A program made the translations under genes and the position numbers. Shown here piece after piece: positions 59,477 to 64,000 of a DNA stretch of 64,000 bases (position 1 is its first letter; the number at the start of each line of letters is the position of its first letter). Source of the DNA: Myrica gale (Eukaryota > Streptophyta > Magnoliopsida > Fagales > Myricaceae). The notes under the pieces were generated by a model that was given only the letters and a program-made list of their open reading frames with translations, was not told the origin of the DNA and did not search any database. The stretch is from positions 8,804,001 through 8,868,000 of the forward strand of contig OZ005608.1 of the NCBI GenBank assembly GCA_963930655.1. The letters run 5' to 3'.

Positions 59477-60260
59477 TGTTCTAGAGAGAGACTCTGTTTT
59501 TTTCTCCGGAATTATTAAAAACATAGCGCTCTAGTCGTCCTCTTCTCCTCTGGCGCTCCTCCCGTGTCTCTCCCTACCTCTGGCCCCTTCCCTTGTGACC
59601 AGTTGTTGTTTCTCTCTCTTCTTCTTGTGCTTGCTCTCTTTGGTTTTTGGTCGGAATCTTGGTGACTAGGGGATGTTTGACACACAAAAATTCCACTCTC
59701 CAAAATTTACACCTCAATAAAATAACTATCTAAAATTCTCTATCCCCATCAAATCATCACTTTTCACGTTAAATAAATATAAAAATTCATTTAAATCATC
59801 TATCTCTTCACTTTTTCACCAACTCTAACACCCCAACATTTTTAACACCCCAATATTTGTTCAATCAAACATTACCTACATAATGGTGTTTCTTAAGATC
59901 TTCGATAGCTAAGTGGGCTTTCCTCCGCTTGGCGATCTAAGAGCATCCTTCCTGCTGCCTGTCGGCCACAGTGTGACGTCTCACACGCTCCAAGCTCCGT
60001 GCCTGGGCTTTTAGTGCCCGACCCATTTTTTTTATTTTCCGGATGCTACTGACAGTTAAGGAGCTCACGCACACTGAGGGTCGGTCTAGCAATATTAGGT
60101 GAGCTGATTAGCTGCAAGCCGGGGCCTTTAAGTGGCGCATGAATCACACATGTTGGTGACCACCTCCCGTGGACTCACACGCTGTCGTAGCATTTAGTGA
60201 TTTTTTCAATCCCTTTTTAGGATCCTACTATCTTCTTTTTCAGCCTGGTTAAAGCTAAAT
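59477..60260 (+). mobile_element. LINE-like retroposon carrying a MITE
   Basis: Starts TTCTAGAGAGAGACTCTG, close to the 5' part of the retroposon at 51353-52188 (minus strand TCTAGAGAGAGAGCCTCTG). It ends with CCCTTTTTAGGATCCTAC and CAGCCTGGTTAAAGC, like the end at 52770-52800. A Tourist-like MITE (59669-59876) is inserted. There is no reverse transcriptase and no clear poly(A) or target site. Confidence 0.5.
59669..59876. repeat. Tourist-like MITE inside the retroposon
   Basis: The left end GGGGATGTTTGACAC and right end CAATCAAACATTACC flank AT-rich sequence with ATCAAATCATCACTTTTCAC and CACTTTTTCACCAACTC, as in the copies at 55060 and 45508. Confidence 0.65.
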
Positions 60261-61239
60261 CATATGTAAGTTTGTCCTTATATGGTTCTAAATTTTGAAA
60301 TGCAAGCCTTATGACATTATTCAATAATTCCTCAATTGGAACCCTCGTTAAAAAGATCAAATATTAATCCATGTATTTTGGGCAAAGTCACGATGTTATT
60401 TTGGGAGGCCAAATGTAAATTACTTTATTAAATTCACCTAGTCCAATCGGCTTAGCCATTTAAAACAAGTTATAATTAATGAAGCCATTTTTGATCGATT
60501 ATCGCAAAAATCCACTGGACAGGGAGTGTCCGAGGGAGCTTGGCCAGAAACCTAGCATGAAGAACGGTGGAGAACCTATAAAACTGAGAAAATGGTGAGC
60601 TAGGTTGCCTTGTGGGTCAGCCTCCGAAGCTCAAATTAGTCTATGTAAGAAAATCATGAGCAAGAAGAGAAAAATCTGTTTTTGTAAATTACCATTCATC
60701 CCCCTTTGTAAGCTAAGGAACCCTTTTCTTTGACAGAAAATGGCTCTTTCTTCCTTGCACATAGAATGTTCGGATGGGGTGTTAGTGGGAGCAAGTCTCT
60801 CTGCAGATTGATCCGCTATTTGGCCAATGAAACATGGCCCTGCAGATGAGGAGATCCTTGGAAATCTGCCCATGGACCCACTTTTGGGCTTTTTACCGAT
60901 GAGCCTCATTTAAGTGTGTAGGGCCTCACCTGGGCTGGGTCAGCCAAGTGGGCAAAAAATCCTACCCCATCAATAATAATTTCACAATTTGTCGCAGTTA
61001 TGCATCTAAGAATTAATGCTGGTTGTTTTTTAGAGGAAATTGCCGGAGCAGTATGCATGAAAGAAGTAGGGACAATGCTAGATATGCGTAGATGTCTTAA
61101 AAATTTGACTACATCACGTCTATGGGAAACTATGACGTTAATCATTAAATTTTCCCTCCGCTTAGTCACTAAGGTTACTGGGGTGACTAGTCTAACTAGG
61201 ACTTGGCTAGAGAAAACGTAGTTGAATTGAAAATCTTCA
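60261..61239. other. Unassigned sequence, GC-richer in part
   Basis: The stretch 60500-60990 is GC-richer than its surroundings. A 92-codon minus-strand frame (60909-60631) contains PRISSSAGPCFIGQIADQSA but no recognisable domain. It may be a fragment of an LTR or a decayed gene. Confidence 0.35.
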
Positions 61240-61689
61240 TTATAGAATGATAATAATTGTCACGCATTTTGACAAACGAGATTTTGGCAACGAAGAGAAA
61301 AACTCCTTAAAGAACTTCTTTAAGGAGAAACAATTCTCCGGGCCCTAGGCCGGCAACTTTGAATCTTCACTATTTTCAAAAACCGATTACAATGTGATCT
61401 AAACCGATTCAACTATCTTAAGCTAATCCTATCCCTCTTTGAACCTTTCCTAAGCAAACTTGCCAAGATTTGCACCATGCAACAACTACAAAACCTCTGG
61501 GCTTTTTTGAAAGACGATTGAACACTGAACCAAGCAGCGACACTGACTTTGCGCATGAGCTCAAGCAACTAGCACCGTCATCAATTTTGAATAGACGTTT
61601 TTTTGCTGGAAGAAAAAGTGTTCGAGTATGAATCCGTGAGTGATGCATTCATGGCTAGTTTTCTTTGTGTCTTTAAATGGGTTTGACAC

Positions 61690-62601
61690 TTAAAATTTCA
61701 TGTGACCATACCTTTTACAACCATGACACTGTATGCAACTCTCTACATTATTCTTTTGATATCCTATATGCTTTTTAACAAAAGATTTCCAACTAGGTTT
61801 GTTGAAGGATTTCGAACTCCCTTTTTTATCCTTCCAACTTCTACCCTTTTTAAAAGTGAATGTCTTCTTAAACTTCTTAATTAAAATGACCATATCATCA
61901 TCTCCCAAGGAATCATCATCAATGTAGAATCACCTTCCTCTTTGACGGTTTTAAAAGTACTGGACTTACCATTTCTAAAGGAAGGAAATGTCAGCTCATA
62001 TGTTTGTAAGGATCCAACCAATTCATCAATTTTGATCTCATCTAACACCTTATTCTCTTCTATAGCAGTAATTTTAGATCCAAATTTTTGGGGTGGGGAT
62101 CTCAAGACTTTACGAACCACCTTTGATTCTGGAATTTTCTCACCCAGGCTAAACTACCATTAACTATGGCTGTAAGTTTTCCATAGAACTCATCAAAACT
62201 CTTGTCGTCTCTCATTCGAATATCTTCGAATTTAGAAATATTCAGATGAAGTTCTGAATCTTTTACAACATTAGCTCCTTCATGAGTAAGGGCTAGGACA
62301 TCTCAAGCATCCATCCCAGTCACACAATTCAAAATCCTCATAAATTCTTCTGGTGACAGGCTCATGAATATTGTGTTTATACCTTCGTTATTTCAACTTG
62401 AGGATTCTCTTTAACAACAACACCGTCAACCGCACCTTCCGGCATAGACCAACATTTATCAACCGCTGCCCGCACTCGTTCATCAATAGATTTTAAGAAA
62501 TCATGCATTTGAACTTTCCAATAAGTATAATTCAAACAATCAAAGAACGAGGGTACATAAAAGAGACTTGCTTCTATCCATTTGGAACAAAATTGGGTCA
62601 A
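61690..62601 (-). mobile_element. Sirevirus-type gag region (fossil)
   Basis: The minus strand encodes FYVPSFFDCLNYTYWKVQMH, a copia gag opening, then LKSIDERVRAAVDKCW, and later a CCHC-knuckle start (CIQCHGCKRYGHMKF). Compared with the gag at 15807-16911 it keeps more of the central region. Confidence 0.75.
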
Positions 62602-62614
62602 GGAACAAATTCAA

Positions 62615-62626
62615 GCTCTGATACCA
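62615..62626 (-). other. Primer-binding site of the third copia remnant
   Basis: Minus strand TGGTATCAGAGC, two bases from the LTR edge at 62629. Confidence 0.85.
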
Positions 62627-64000
62627 ATTGAACAACCTAATTTAGACCCAAAAGAATGTACATAATACCTAGAGGGGGTGAATATGTATCTTTAAAAATT
62701 TACAGCACCCTTTTTAAAGACAATGTGATGCGCACAATAATATTCACTCCAATGTAATCTGATCTAGATATTATCAATCAAAATCAAATACTTTTAATTC
62801 CAAATGAACCTAATAATGCTCAGATAGGTCTATTTAAATAGAAAAATAAGAACTCACGTACTGTTAATATGCTCTGTAAAATCTCTCAAGAACATAGTAA
62901 GTTTCTATTCAAACTACAACTGAATCTAAACAAACTACGGAAGACGGTAATCACAGATTCAAGAACGGAATTTATCAAAGATCAATTTATATACTCAAGA
63001 AAGATTAGATATATCAAATCTAATATTTTACCAGTTTTACCTCACAGATACTTTCTTGGTATCTCTCTTCCTTTGATCCTTCAAAGATTATGTTACAAAT
63101 TCACAAGATAAGAGAAGTTAGCAAATAACAAGAAATCTATAAAATAAAAGTAAAAATAGAGCATTCACCATTTTGACATACGAGTTTGGCGACAAAGAGA
63201 AAAACTCCTTAAAGAATTTATTTAAGGAGAAACAACTCTATGGGCCGCCTTAGGCCAGCAATTTCGAATCTTCACTACTTTCAAACCTCTGTCAAACCTC
63301 CAACAACCTTTGTCAAACCTCCAGCAACCTCTGGACGTCAACTTTTTATCAAAAGTTTAGTGTAGTGATCTCCAAACCGAGGATTCTAAGATTGTAAAAT
63401 CTCTGAAGCACAATCCCCTAAGATCTCTCAAAGAAAAGATATAAACATTTCAAAAAGATTCTTGATTCACAAAAGCTAGGTAATCTGTAATTCTTTATAA
63501 AAATGTGTTTTCTCAATGAATAGGTAGTCATCCTTTGTTCTGGAAGCCTTTTATATGTATATGGATAAAAGGTTAAGAAGTGGCTATTTGCCAATAGTCA
63601 AACAACTTTATGTTATTTCTTGCGCATAGTGAAATGCCTTAGACTTCAACTATATTCTAGCTTCTAACTTTCTCTTCTAGAAACTTTGACTCATTCAAAT
63701 GTCTTTTCTAGAAGAAGTCAGGAAAACCAATCCAAACGCAAACGTTTTGCATAACATGCCAACTTAACATTTACATTGATAATTTTTAGCTGCTTGATGT
63801 GTTAGGAATTTTATGCTATAGAAATTGTTGAGGAAAGTAATCCTTGTTATTTACAATTCTCTATTTTTTTTACTAAATATACCTGTCAGTCCCTGTCGTT
63901 TGACCTTTCCCGAAATGGTCTCAGGGGTTTCATTCTTTCCACATAAGTCTCTTGGCTTTCTCCTTTTTTTTGTTCGTGCATCAATTGAAGCCCAGTGCCA

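Larger units (their letters stand above)
61240..63795 (-). mobile_element. Third Sirevirus-like copia remnant
   Basis: On the minus strand: an LTR (about 63795-62629, inner end TGAACAACC on the plus strand), a primer-binding site (62626-62615, TGGTATCAGAGC), a gag region (62601-61640), then an LTR-like stretch (about 61630-61250). The LTR wording (CCTAGAGGGGGTGAATA, AACGAAGAGAAAAACTCC) and gag knuckle (CHGCKRYGHMKF) follow the element at 13228-18630, so this is the same broader family but clearly diverged. It lacks pol and is broken. Confidence 0.75.

Overview
This window looks like nuclear DNA from a flowering plant, most likely a eudicot. It is AT-rich, gene-poor and crowded with plant-type transposable elements: Ty3/gypsy of the Tat and chromovirus types, Ty1/copia of the Sirevirus type, hAT, CACTA and Tourist-like MITEs. 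The only two convincing host genes encode plant EP1-like secreted glycoproteins. I cannot name the species.

Layout. 0-5.9 kb: intergenic DNA with a hAT-type MITE and a gypsy LTR remnant. 5.9-8.6 kb: a large inverted repeat made of gypsy LTR-like and integrase sequence. 8.6-12.2 kb: a decayed Tat-lineage element on the minus strand, with a 79-bp tandem array on its 3' side. 13.2-18.6 kb: a gag-only Sirevirus-like element with two 1.66-kb LTRs and perfect 5-bp target-site duplications. 18.6-24.5 kb: intergenic, including one copy of a roughly 0.9-kb segmental duplication. 24.5-29.4 kb: a small hAT element split by a 4.57-kb LTR. 29.7-31.7 kb: a CACTA-type element. 31.9-37.7 kb: a hAT element split by a second gag-only copia element. 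37.8-43.9 kb: a gypsy remnant containing a Sirevirus remnant that itself contains a MITE. 44.2-44.8 kb: another hAT-type MITE. 45.4-46.4 kb: the second copy of the segmental duplication. 46.9-48.2 and 53.2-54.5 kb: the two EP1-like genes. 51.3-52.8 kb: poly(A) retroposons. 55-64 kb: MITEs, a 50-bp minisatellite, a LINE-like retroposon and a third Sirevirus-like gag/LTR remnant at the right edge.

The two EP1-like genes are tandem paralogues: same strand, 445 codons each, intronless, about four residues in five identical, and sharing a 19-bp core promoter block around the TATA box. They should encode cell-wall or apoplastic glycoproteins with a bulb-type lectin domain followed by a PAN/apple domain. 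Everything else is best read as a layered record of transposon insertions, and several layers can be ordered in time from nesting and matching target-site duplications. I found no clear tRNA, rRNA, CRISPR or bacterial-type features.
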